From assembly GCF_000499385.1 (NCBI RefSeq), contig NW_013655219.1:1-64000 (forward strand): a stretch of 64,000 bases of DNA, written 5' to 3'. The DNA is from Eimeria necatrix. Taxonomy: Eukaryota > Apicomplexa > Conoidasida > Eucoccidiorida > Eimeriidae. The notes under the pieces are model-generated. The model was not told where the DNA came from and searched no databases. It was given only the letters and a program-made list of their open reading frames with translations. The translations under genes and the position numbers were made by a program. This document shows, in pieces, positions 22,001-33,300 of the stretch. The stretch's first letter is position 1. Each line of letters begins with the position of its first letter.

Positions 22001-24321
22001 AGGAGCTTCTCGGCCCTCAATAGCGAATCCCTGCCGACCCTTTTCTGCTTCCTTAAGGTCATCTTTTCACGGCCCACCTAAGACAATCATATTACGCAGA
22101 CAGGCAGAACTGGAAAAAAACTGATAAAAAGGAAACCCACACATACAGAGACCAGCCAGTGGTTGAGCTGGCCTTACGCAGCTACAGTAAGACGCTAATG
22201 AGACAAAGTAAATTATAGGACGTCTGCCGAAACAAGCAATGAAAAACAGTGCAGCAAACAGAAGACCGAACAATGAGGCACACAATCAGGATGACCGATA
22301 TGCGCATACCCTAGGCCTGAACACCGCTAGTGGTGAAGTATCCCCCGGTGACGACTGAGGCCACAGGTGGCGCAACAGCGGCTTCTGCAAACGCTGGCGG
22401 CGCCGCTGCCAGTGCTGCACGCAGCAGCAGCAGCAAAAGCAGGTCAGACAGTAGCACTGCATGAGTAGCACTGCATGAAGATGCATGCGACAACGCACAT
22501 GCGACAACGCACGTGGTGCAGCCCGAGCAGCAATCGCAACAGCTCCAGCAGCATGGCCATCACCAAAACGAGCAGTAACAGTCACAGGCAGTCAGCAGCA
22601 TCCTTAGAAACACGAGCACCTGCAACCATTCCGACCACCCTCACCACTACACTCAGCACCATCACCACTGCCACAATCAGCAGCAGCGACCACAGCAGAA
22701 TCAGTACAACAGCTTTACCGCATGCACTTGTCTAGAAATGACTGCATGCAATCCCAGCTGCAGCTGATGTGTGGCGATCCTGGCGGCATCATCAGCAGTG
22801 ACCGACAACTCGCTCCCTCCCCGTGCATGCGCTTCCTTTTCTAAAGCGTCCATTAGTTTGACAAAGGATAAGTCCGACAAAAATAATGACCGGTTGGACA
22901 GACAAATAGGGTCCAAGACAAGGCGAAAAGGGCCCGAAGTAGGTGCAGCAGCACCACCAGGCTGTTGCTGCTGCGGGTCCTGCTGCTGCTGTTGCTCGGT
23001 TTTTTCAAGGTTTGACGAGTCTGCACCGCCTCCCGCAGAGGCTGCTGCTCCCGCTGCTGCTGGCTGCGCTAGTGATGTATCCGCTTGTTTAGGAGGCACC
23101 GCCCCGGGGTCTGCTTGCATATAAATGGGTTTTGGAAGCAGCAAGTTATTCCTATTTACTTTTGCATTCAATTTGTCTATGAACTCTTCGTCCTCCTCAA
23201 GCATGTCGTAGTGCACTACGCTGCCGTCAGACAGACGCAAGCCGTTCACCCTGTAGCAATAGCAGCAACCGCAAGCAACAGCAATACGAGCAGCGCCATC
23301 ACTCCCAGCAGCAACAGCACTATTGCTCCCAATAGCACCAGCAGGTGCAGGAAGAAGACTTCCTACGGTACAGAGTCTTTCTCAGTATGTGAATGCCGTC
23401 TGTCTCATCAGCTCTTTCCCACTCATTTCACTAGTTTTCGTTAACTTGTCATCCGCCCTATACTTCAATTTATATATTAGCTGGCCTACACGTCTCGGTG
23501 TATCTCTGATCTGATATAATATTCCGGCTGCACGAAGTCAGTTAATTGTATTTGTCTTTTTTCTCTCTGTATTGGAGGCACCGCAATAGATTGCACTCGT
23601 TGCTTTTTCGGTGCTGCATGCGACCCTTCATCCACAAACTGAGACGAAGATATGAAACCCAAAGAAACAGGGTCAATGCGCACTCCTTCCTCCTCCTGTA
23701 CAATAAACAAACAAAATTAACGGATCCTTGTCGCCACCTAGTTGACTGAGAGCTGGAAACAAAGAAGACGGCAGAGACGGAAGACGAAAACGGACGCGCA
23801 GACAGAAACACACTAAGTGCGAGAGATACACTGACACTGGAGGAATGAGTCGACGTGAGAGCCACGGGCAAAGGCAGGTGCATCTCCTCCACCTAAATAC
23901 ACTATTTAACGCAGACAGAATGGCTCACAGCGACAACGACAGACAGGCAAATTTGGATTAAAACACAAAACAGACGAACGTCGACTGTGGAGTGGATGCA
24001 CAAAGGAGACGCTGACAAGAGCAAAGCTTGACGAGGTGCTCGCCGGCTAGGCCAAGGGAAGACAGGCAAAAACAAAGGACACAGGCAGGCGAGCGAGTGC
24101 AATTGTAAATCCAAGCCAAAAACTGCAGAAACCCAACTCTGAAAGCCCGAGCCTAAACCCTGAGTCCTTACAGCAAGCACTTCAAGGTCCTTCGCTGATC
24201 TAACAATAAATAAGGGTTTAGAGCCATCGACCGGCCGAGTGCGCAGTTGGCGCTGTGGGGCCGACTGAAGGGGAGGAGCAGAGGCTGCGCCCTTGGAATG
24301 CGCCGTCTGCGCGTATGCCAT
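19005..24321 (-). CDS. Enhancer-of-polycomb (EPL1/EPC) homologue
   Basis: Likely the EPL1/EPC subunit of a NuA4-type histone acetyltransferase complex; nuclear. Ten exons: 24321-24172, 23695-23511, 23250-22719, 22414-22310, 22077-21989, 21896-21833, 21669-21297, 20903-20316, 19985-19714 and 19217-19005, totalling 2571 nt (856 aa). Family landmarks in order: RTRPVDGSKPLFIVR; VQPEYYIR; VHYDMLEEDEEFIDKLN; HWQRRRQ...DTSPLAVFRPR joined to VGREKMTLRKQKR; LLRAEKLLDDCRLVEKVLRR then TRDEKKEHLLEVRSLMFEQ; and the RRRGRGGRLWIDR box in exon 8. This matches the EPC order of YIRY, YDLDSEDE, YW..KR, AFRRR..KMQTRKN, RRDL and REK. Gln- and Ala-runs interrupt the conserved blocks. All junctions are GT-AG and in phase except exon 2/3, where the in-phase donor reads AG|AT. 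Confidence 0.87.
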
Positions 24322-25846
24322 CTTCTGCTATTGGCAGACTCGCTCCCGCGCTACTGGAGATAGTGACAATGCTGCAAACTGCTGCTTTTACTTTTGTCAC
24401 TACAAGAGGAGGGATGGTGCTTCTATAGCAGCTGAAACATGGCGGATGCAGCTCCTCTTGGTGCTGCTGGCGCTGTTGCTGGAGCTGCTGCTGGCGCTGC
24501 TACTGGCGATGCTGCCTGCGTTGCTGCTGGTGCTGCTGCTGGCGCTGCTTCCGGCGCTGCTGCAAGAGCTGGAGTTGCCGCTGCTATGCTTAAGTTGCCG
24601 CTGCTATAATTTCTGCCGCTGAGTCTAGTGCTCCTCCGGCATTCTGCTGCTGCTGCACTGCGACGCCACGAGGGGCCCCCCACCCTTCTAAGAGATGCAG
24701 GGGGCCCCTCAGTAAGTAACAGAACCCCAGGCAAGTACAGTGGGGTTGTTTCTAGGGCCGGAGTGCTGCTGCTCTTTCGCCGCCGCTAACTGGCGCAAAT
24801 CTTGAGGTGCACATGCACCTCAACTATGGCACCGTGTGCTGCTGCGCTTGAGAATAGCATGAGTTGAGGTGTATGTAAACCTGAGCTCACACAGTGAAGG
24901 CGCGCAGCTCTCCCTTAACATGAAACGTGGTGGCACTGTTGCTTCGCCAGCTTCGCTGCTCTCGCAGGTGCTCCTCCCGCTGCTGCAGCTCCTGTGGGGA
25001 ATGCTACGAGACAGAACCACGGGCGAACGAAAACATCGGCCTTTTCCTTGTCTTTTCGAATAACTATTCCGTCTTGCGGGCAGTCTTCACCTGGGAGGCC
25101 AGCAGCAGCTGTTGCTCCTGCTGCTCTTGCTGTTGTTGCTGCTCGGGCCTTTGCCTGCTGCTGATCCCGTCCCGGCGTTCACTGACTTTCTTTCCTGCTA
25201 TTCGCCTTTCAGAGATACAAATACGCGTAATAAAAAGATGAAGCATTCTAAGTCGCCTAATGAATAGACTAAGAGAAGTAGTGGCGGCAGCACCGCCTGA
25301 GGCGTGCATGCGTTTTGTTGCGAAAGACTTATATACTTGTCCCACTTGTGTGTCATGACAAAAAATTAGGTACAATTATTACATGTCAAATGCTTGATTT
25401 CATTTTATCTTGTTTTACTAAACTTCATGTCTGCCAAGGTCACAATGCAACGTTCGCATGCAAGCACCTACCCAAAGTGACGGAAGCAACTGACTAATAT
25501 ATTGAAAATCAAGTATAATTTGGACGGCAGTAAGATTGAATATTTACAGGGCCACTTCATGCCTCTCCGGAATGCCCTTCAGCAGGGCTACCTTGTGAGG
25601 TACTTTCCTGCTGCTCGGGATGGCCTATGACGTGAGCAGGAAAGAACGAAGCTTGAGCCCAGAAAAACGCAGAAGCCACTCAGCTAATGTGTCCTAGTTC
25701 AGTCCCTTGTCAGGGCACTACTGGGGAGTGTTTGTCCATCGACGGTGCTACCGGCCCTCCATGGGCGACTAAACCCCCCAAATATTCCTTGCGTAGTTGC
25801 TTATCCTACTGTAGATGTAGTATCATGGCACAGTTTAAGCGCAGGG
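24322..25846. other. Intergenic upstream of the polycomb homologue
   Basis: Contains the promoter of the polycomb gene. A low-complexity GCTGCTGGCGCTGCT tract at about 24460-24590 gives only poly-Ala or poly-Leu frames. A further CTG-rich run lies near 25095-25150. No gene is supported. Confidence 0.45.
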
Positions 25847-26340
25847 TGAAGCTAAACGCTCCTGCAAGAAGCAACACGTAAAGGAAGTGACAAAATGGTA
25901 CAACGCTGTACACAGCCCGGAATGGCGGGTACTTACTTGCTGCCTTAACTTCGATATTCAGAGGGCTGCAGAGTGTCAAGAACTGCACCTTCAGTGAACT
26001 TTCAACTCTGACGCTCCTCCCGATACCAGTAGCATCCGAGAAGTGCCTATGCAAGAAAAGCACCTGATGTTTGCTAAGCTTGTGGTCTATACCTGAAGCT
26101 AAACGCTCCTGCAAGAAGCAACACGTAAAGGAAGTGACAAAATGGTACAACGCTGTACACAGCCCGGAATGGCGGGTACTTACTTGCTGCCTTAACTTCG
26201 ATATTCAGAGGGCTGCAGAGTGTCAAGAACTGCACCTTCAGTGAACTTTCAACTCTGACGCTCCTCCCGATACCAGTAGCATCCGAGAAGTGCCTATGCA
26301 AGAAAAGCACCTGATGTTTGCTAAGCTTGTGGTCTATACC
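25847..26340. repeat. Perfect 247-bp tandem duplication
   Basis: Copy 1 (25847-26093) and copy 2 (26094-26340) read identically from TGAAGCTAAACGCTCC to GTGGTCTATACC. I found no difference on direct comparison. On the - strand each copy contains a protein-like piece (VLFLHRHFSDATGIGRSVRV and onward) followed by a GTTAAG donor-like site, so a coding exon may have been duplicated. Because 247 is not a multiple of three, a frame running through both copies shifts. Confidence 0.95.
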
Positions 26341-26454
26341 AACCGCTGCTACCTGGAGTCACACCGTGCGCAAGCACCGTTCCGTGAGCCTCTGGCTTCG
26401 AGTGGACACCTGGTGCCAGTTGTCTGTGCCACGTGCCAGGTGTCAGAATGTTTT

Positions 26455-26474
26455 GAAGATCTATGTGTGTGAAG

Positions 26475-26539
<65 letters not shown>

Positions 26540-26560
26540 TGTGTGTGTGTGTCTGTGCGT
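26455..26560. repeat. (GT)n microsatellite
   Basis: An almost pure GT run spans about 26481-26552, with one A interruption. It is preceded by a short direct repeat (GAAGATCTATGTGTGT twice, beginning near 26455). It lies just upstream of the 3' end of the - strand TPR gene. Confidence 0.97.
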
Positions 26561-26835
26561 GCGTGATGTGTAAGTATGGTTCTGCCGATACTTTGGGGCC
26601 TTGAAGCTTATTACTTACTTGTACTTGTGCCCTTCGCTTATGTGTCTGCTCATGTGCTCTGAAGTTCGTTCCCGTGAACGCCCCAATAAGAATCACCGAA
26701 AAACGGAAAAAACGCGTGCGGAAAACACCTTTCGTTTTCATTATGAACGAGCAGGCTATCCGCACGGCAAACTAGTATGTCTGCAAAGTGTCCCGTAACA
26801 ACTTCAGCAGCAGCAGCAGAAATACTACAACAGTT

Positions 26836-29800
26836 TTAGTCCTGCTGCTCCTTCTTAGCATAATTTCTGGATATATCTTCCGCGGTTTTATCCCGCTGAG
26901 GCAACTGCTGCATCTTGTGCTGGTGCTTGTGCTGCTGTTGGATCTTCTGTTCCCCTCTCTTCTCCCAAATTGTTCTTTCACGCACAAGCTTCTCATAGAG
27001 TCTTCTAAATGCTGCTGCCTCGGAAGCCGCGGGGGATTTTGAGGCTTTTCCTGCAGTAAGCCGTTGGTAAGCCTCTAAGCAGAGCTCCTCTGCCTCTGCA
27101 TATCGGCGAAGGCCCCCTAGTGCCTTTGCCTTTCTGTAGGTTCCTTTGCTACTGGAAGGAGACAGAGATAGGACCTGAAGGCCACACAGAAAGAAGCAGG
27201 AAAGGCTGCTGCTGCTGATGCAGCTCTCACGGGGGGTGGTCGTGAAGGCAGTGAGAGTGCTGTTGCGGTGCGTGCTGCTGATACTGTTGCTGGTGCTGCG
27301 ACAAAGCACCGCTGCAGCAGCACCAGCCAACACCAGCAAGAGCGGGACCACCGGCATCAGCGTGCCTCGTCTGAGCAAGTAAGGGCTTCTTCCCATCTCC
27401 GCAGCCGCAGCAGCGCGAGGGTCTTATTCAGTGTGAGTGCTTTAAAAGCCCACAGCTCCGTGGGCTCCTCATGCGGAGGACATCCCAGAGCTGCAATTGC
27501 CTGAATGGCACGTATACAGAAAACGCACACAAGAAAGCTTCTGAGACTAAGCCTGTCACTGAACGCTTTCAACCGTGGACCCTGGCGTACTCGCTGGTAG
27601 AGTCTGAGAGCCGCATGCGTCTGCCCTTTCTCGAGTTTTTCGTTTGCTTCCTTTCGCAGCACTTGACTTTGTAACAGCCTGCTGCTGCTGCTGCTGCAGC
27701 TGCCCGTCTGTGGTGGGGAAGCAGACACAACTCTCAGACCCTTAAAATACAGAGGCTTCCCTAGCAGCAAAGGCGAAGCCAGAGCAGAAAAAATGGCCCG
27801 AGCATGATCCCCACTATCTCTGGAGCTAGAAGATAGGGGACTTTCGAAATGGGAGATTCCCTCCAGGCTGCCACAACCCCATAGAGGCCCCACCCACAAA
27901 TCCACAGGGGGCCCTTGGACTAGAGGGCTCCTAACAAATACATCGACTGCAGGGCAGAGTGGTTTCCCCTCCCCCAGAGTATACTTATAGGTAAAGACAG
28001 CACGGTTGTCTGAAGTAGCAAGAAGCTCTCTCATTGGGCCCCTCTTTGACGCTCGCAGTCCTGCAGTGGCGGAAGGGAAGCTCAGAGGAGTGCCATCCTG
28101 ATGAACAGCGAGGGGAGGCGGGAAATGTAGACACATAAGCGGACAGAACTAAGTTATAGTACACATGGAGAGGCAGACAGCAACAGAGACAGGCATAAGC
28201 AGAACTGAGAAGTAGGCAAGAGACACAGAAGAGGCACAGACAGAAACATATTGCGCGAAACAGAAACAGAGAGAAAGCTGGACAGCAACAAGTGTAAAAG
28301 GCGCAGCATGTTGGCCATGTAGGGTGCCTGCACATTAGCTGTATCAGACACACCGAATCATCTCTTAGTGCCCAGCTGAAAGCTGCAGGAGCAGCAGCAG
28401 CAGCCGCAGTAACTATAGCATCCGAAAATCCAGCACACTCATCAGGAGTAGGAACAGGCGAACACACCTGTAGAGACAAAGAAAACTGAAGTGTCACCTC
28501 CCACAAGTCCTCTGGAAGGGCTCCGCAGCTAACGCTGCCAGGGTCATACCAGGATCCCCCTGAAATCCCTCCTGAAGGCCCTCCAACGAGCCCTGTCTGT
28601 TGCGCGAAGAAGGCGCAGGGGGTTGAGAAGATTTTTTTGGATGTTCGACTGGCCCTAGCCCTCTGTCGTTCCCTGCAAATCCTGCAGGTATTGTTGCTAA
28701 TGCTGGGTCTTCTGTCGCTGCTCGCATTACTGCTGTTGATTTCGCCGGTGCAGCTGCTGCTCATGTTGCTGGTACCGCATGCGTCGGAGTCTGGATCGTC
28801 AGCTCCGCTGAACGCCTCTTCGCTGCTGCAACAACAGCAACGCGGCTCTCCTCCACCAGGAGCAGCAGTTCCAGAAGCAGCAGTAGCTACTTCTTCTGCT
28901 AGTGAAAGCCGTCTCTGCCTCTTCGGTGCGGGGGGGAACAGGAGCCTGCGATAAAGGCTTCTATAGAGAGGAAGAGGGACGTAGAGCGGCTTCATTGAAG
29001 TTTGGTAATGAAGGCGCACGCGCAGCAACAAATATACCATGTCTGCTGCTGCTGTGGCCAATGATGCAGTCGCCAACGCTCGGATTGCATCTGCTGCCCC
29101 TGGTGGTGCTGCTGCTGAGGTGGCTGAAGCGGTTGCTTCTGCGTCCAATCTGGTACCAGTTGCTGCTGCTGGTGGTATTACTGCTGCTCTTTTTTCTGCA
29201 AGTCTTACTGCCGCTGGTTCCGCTGCTGCTGGTTTACGGGAGTTCTTCGCTGAACTTCCTTGCAAAAGCACATCAGGAGGGGCCGTTCTAGCATCCATCA
29301 GGAGCAGCACTTCTTCGCCTAGAGCAGAAAAAGTGCGCATCATAAACCCTATAGACTGGACAGTAGCCTTTCCATTACTGCGTGGGGCTTTTAGTCATGC
29401 GCATGTCCCTTAGCCCGCCTCGAGATGTGTGCGGCAAGTTAAAGCTTGAACTCAAGGGTTCACGCATACAGTTTAAGGCCTAACGTTTGCTGTATACCTG
29501 GCAACATGCACTGCAGTGCGGCATTGAGGCCCAGGCCCAACGAAGCGTCTCCGATAACAGCAACAAGAAGGGAAGCAGCAGCCTCAGCTGCAGCATGACC
29601 AGCAACAATCGAACTATGGAGGCTAGAATAGCCGCAGCGCATAAGACAACAAAACACACATCAGCAGGAGCAGCAGCATGAACCGCAGCAACAGCAACAA
29701 AAGCAACATTAGCAGCAGCAGCCAACCTCACGTTCTTGCTCCAGGTATTGTTGGAGCCGCTCCGCCACGAAGGATTCAGCAACGGGTAGTTTCTCCTGCG

Positions 29801-30326
29801 CGGCCCTAAAGGCCACCGAGGGAACCCTCCAATTCAACTGGGGGTTCCCCAGCCACCAAGCCTGATACGACAGACAAACTGTTCTTCCCTCTCTTGGGTA
29901 GCCGCAGTAGTAGCAGCACCTGCTGCCGCTGCAGAAGACCTGTAACCCCTTACGGGACCCAGACGGGTGCTCCAAACGCTCCGGAGGGACGAGTGTCACT
30001 AACTGACCCACACAGTAGCGATCAGTAGGGTCTGCTGCTGCAGCTGGAACGGAATCAAGAGCAACAGCTGCCGGACCAGCAGCTGTACCCAGACAATCAA
30101 AGCCAGGAGATGCAGAAACGTCGCGTGTAAGGAATACTGGTCTCACGGAGCCCACAGACGGGGGCTCCAGGCATTCCAAAGGATATACCGTTGACCCTGA
30201 AGGGACATTTTTGAAAGACCTCCCTTCCTGAGATAGAGAAGGGTGACATGGAGGACTGAACCACTGTGTAGCTCCCCACCAAGACGTAGCGGGCCTCCCA
30301 TTAGGCAGGTGCTCTGGGGTGATCAT
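26836..30326 (-). CDS. TPR-domain protein, FKBP/AIP-like C-terminus
   Basis: Five exons are proposed: 30326-29732, 29318-28354, 28097-27591, 27500 to about 27364, and 27151-26836 (about 840 aa). The start ATG reads MITPEHLPNG. The C-terminal third is a TPR array of the immunophilin/AIP type: VLRKEANEKLEKGQTHAALR (helix pair 1), ELWAFKALTLNKTLALLRLR then RWEEALTCSDEA (2), and GTYRKAKALGGLRRYAEAEE (3). A charged tail follows (LVRERTIWEKRGEQKIQQQH). Such TPRs usually bind the C-terminal EEVD peptide of Hsp90 or Hsp70. The N-terminal 500 residues are Ala/Ser-rich with Cys clusters. A segment near YKYTLGEGKPLCPAVDVFV is only vaguely FKBP-like, so I do not call an isomerase domain. The first three junctions close in phase. 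The exon 4/5 junction needs a phase-2 donor that I cannot find. Confidence 0.65.
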
Positions 30327-33300
30327 AGCTGCCACTGCCGGCACTGCTGCTAGCTGGAGCAGTTACTACAGCGGCAAGCGTTGCTTTTGCAGCATGTGCT
30401 GCACCTGACGATACTGCTGTGTTTAATATTGGGTCCACACAAGCAGTAGCCGTTCCATTTGAGGAGGAAATAGGTACAGTACAGACGCAATACTACAGTC
30501 TCGCGAGAACTCTGGGGGGCCCCCCTCAATTTAGCTGGTAACACTGCACCCACGTACACGCATTTTTGTACAGGCTTATCCTCTGTCTATATTGATTAAC
30601 AGTCATAAAGTTCTTCTGGAGGGCCAAAGTTCATTTTGGGAGGTTCCTATCGTGGCCTCAAGGTCTACTGGAGCTGCAGCCGACAAGCACAAATGTTCCT
30701 CCAATGCACCTGGGATGTTTATGCTGAAAATGAGGATCCTTCAGCCGCTCCAATGCTTGGAATTTTATGCTATTTCAGTATCTGTGTAGTTTTACCCCGT
30801 AACTCCTTGCTCGATTCAGATATTCATTCAGTGCCAAGTTCCGAGATACCATGGATGTTGGGAGGCGCGGTAACCAACAACTACACTGAGTATTCTCCAT
30901 TTACGCATTGCTTCCTACAAAAGGCCCAGGTTCCCCGCTAAATATGAGTGAATTGATTCCCATCTGGGTTCCACAATTAATCACCGCATCAGAGTTTCAA
31001 ACATTTTTGTACTGGGGTACTCGCCTGAAGTCAAGGCCAGCTCGATCCTATAGGGTGGAAAAGCTAGCAAAGCGTTTCATCATAGTTAGGTCGTGACAGG
31101 ATTAGCATGAAACCTATCAAGCAAAAATTGGGGCGCCATTTGGAGAGTTGTATCACGAATAGAGAAGGTGCTATGTGCATACAACCGAAAATGTAGGGCT
31201 ACACAATGCGGAGCTGCTGCTGCAGCCATCGAACGGACATAAAAGAACACGGCAAAAATATAGATAGATGGCAGTCAAATTTGCAGCAAACGAGAGCATT
31301 TCCAAGGGGAAAAAAGCAGATAGAGTGCGTGAAAATAGATGTCAAGTCTCTGAAAAGCCTGCGCGAACTATTGTCGACGTTACTGCGTCGTATGTGCTGG
31401 AAAGTCCGGTGCTGAGAATTGAGAAGCTTTTAAAATTTTTATGGGCAATTCTGTAGGTTTCTTTCAAAGATGAGCGAGAAAACCAATGTACCGCAGAGAA
31501 GAGGTGAGGAACCTACAGGCAGAATGTAAACCTTTCCACCGTGAATCGAAGGCAAGAACAAAGTCGTGAGGTTTTTTCCGGTAGAAATGCACTAGCCAGA
31601 AGCAAGGCCGTAGTTGGTGGGTGGTGCGCGAATGATGGAAACGGGAGCGCACCCATGTTGAACTATATAGTGTTGCTTGCTTCCTTAAATAGACTGGGCA
31701 TTAGAGTAACCCCTTTTGCTGCTGATTGTTGAAGGCTCAGTGGAACTCTGCTTCCCTTATTCTTCCAACGATGTATGAATCCCTTGTACTGTACTTTTGG
31801 AGGGCGGAGCTGAACCCTTCGGGTAGTATTTGAGCGGCCTTCGTATTTTCCCAAAACTTTGAAGTTTATTTTTTACATTCATGATGTAGGTCCACTCAAA
31901 CACTCTGAAAATGCCAAACCTATGGTACGGCACCACGGACTTGTCCTACTTTTGTTTATCTTTACGAGGATGTACCAACAGAAGGTGCGTTTTTGACGGC
32001 TCCACAGCTCACCATATGCGTTACGCCTGCAGTTACTGTGGTATTGCTGGTGCTACTATTGCTGCTTGACTTTACCGCGACATAGCATTTCGCTAGTTGG
32101 AAACAGTAAAGCAACTCCTGCGAATGTGAAAAACAGCAGATACGAGCTCACATACAACCGAAGAAAAGCATACAGGCTTTCTGCGAGATCCCAGATATTC
32201 GGGATGTTCAGGCTGGCTGGCTGGGACGGCTAAGTACTCCAATCGCCATTCTGTGTAGTGTTGTACTAATTTTAGTACTAATCTTATCCTTATTTGCAGC
32301 AATTTTGTGAGTCTTTTGTCTTCACTAGTTCCCCACCTCGCGTTCCAAATTTTCCGGTACCATAGCTCAAGCACGCTGTACCTCGGGTAAATTTCAGGGG
32401 ACAACGGCGCATTAGCTTCAGCTCTGATTTTCACGGCCGTGAATTTGCTTTCTCTTTGCTATACTGATGGTAAAACGCATACCCTGTCCTCGTCTCCCAT
32501 ACGTAGTTCGTGACGCTGTCCCATCATCTCCACTCTATTAGTTACTTACTGCTGCTTGCGTCGTTGGTTCAGGGCTGTCTGACCCCGTCTCGGTAAGACT
32601 GGTTTTGGGCTTTTGACTCAGATACCAGCTTGAAGCCACATCGAAGCCTCTTCGCGGATGGCAGTTATACCCCTAAGCGTTTGGAACCACAAAGCTCCCT
32701 AGGGCTGCCACAGACTCGAAAACCCTGTGGCTCATCGAATAGCAATGCCGCGGCGGCGAATAAATCACCGCAAAATTCACGCGTTCTCCTAAGGCTTTTG
32801 CATGATGCTCGTTTCCTTCGCTAGTTGCTGCTCATGTCGGCGGCTCACATGGAGCTTGCGCTAAACTTGTGTTACGGTGCCACACTCACAGTTGCAGAAC
32901 TGCTTGGGTAAAGAACCTTTCGGGGTTTCGTTGTCCCTGACAGGCTGGTGAATACGTAAACGACCAACAGGCTATCTACGGCGCAAAAGGCCGTCCATGT
33001 GCCGCTTCTGCCTGACGACTCTTTCAAGTGAGCAACAGCTTAGCCTAAAGGATATCCTTCCCTTTGAAAAGACAACGTCCCCAAGCCCTCCGAGTGTAAA
33101 GCATACTGCTTCTGTAAATTCTACACTGGAAATGTTTGGGAGCGCACTTGAAGCCCCTGACTAGCCACTCGACCGGAGCTGCTGCCACTCTTTCTAACGT
33201 GTCATAATGAGTCTTGTCGCCACCTTAAGAAGCCGAAATTAGCACGCTGGACAACCATTCACTTTTGCAGGCACTTCAGCACATAGTGCGGCAGCGGGTT

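Noticed and set aside
26455..26560. CRISPR-like or minisatellite array
   Set aside because: It is a simple GT dinucleotide run with no spacer-repeat structure. No CRISPR array exists in the window.
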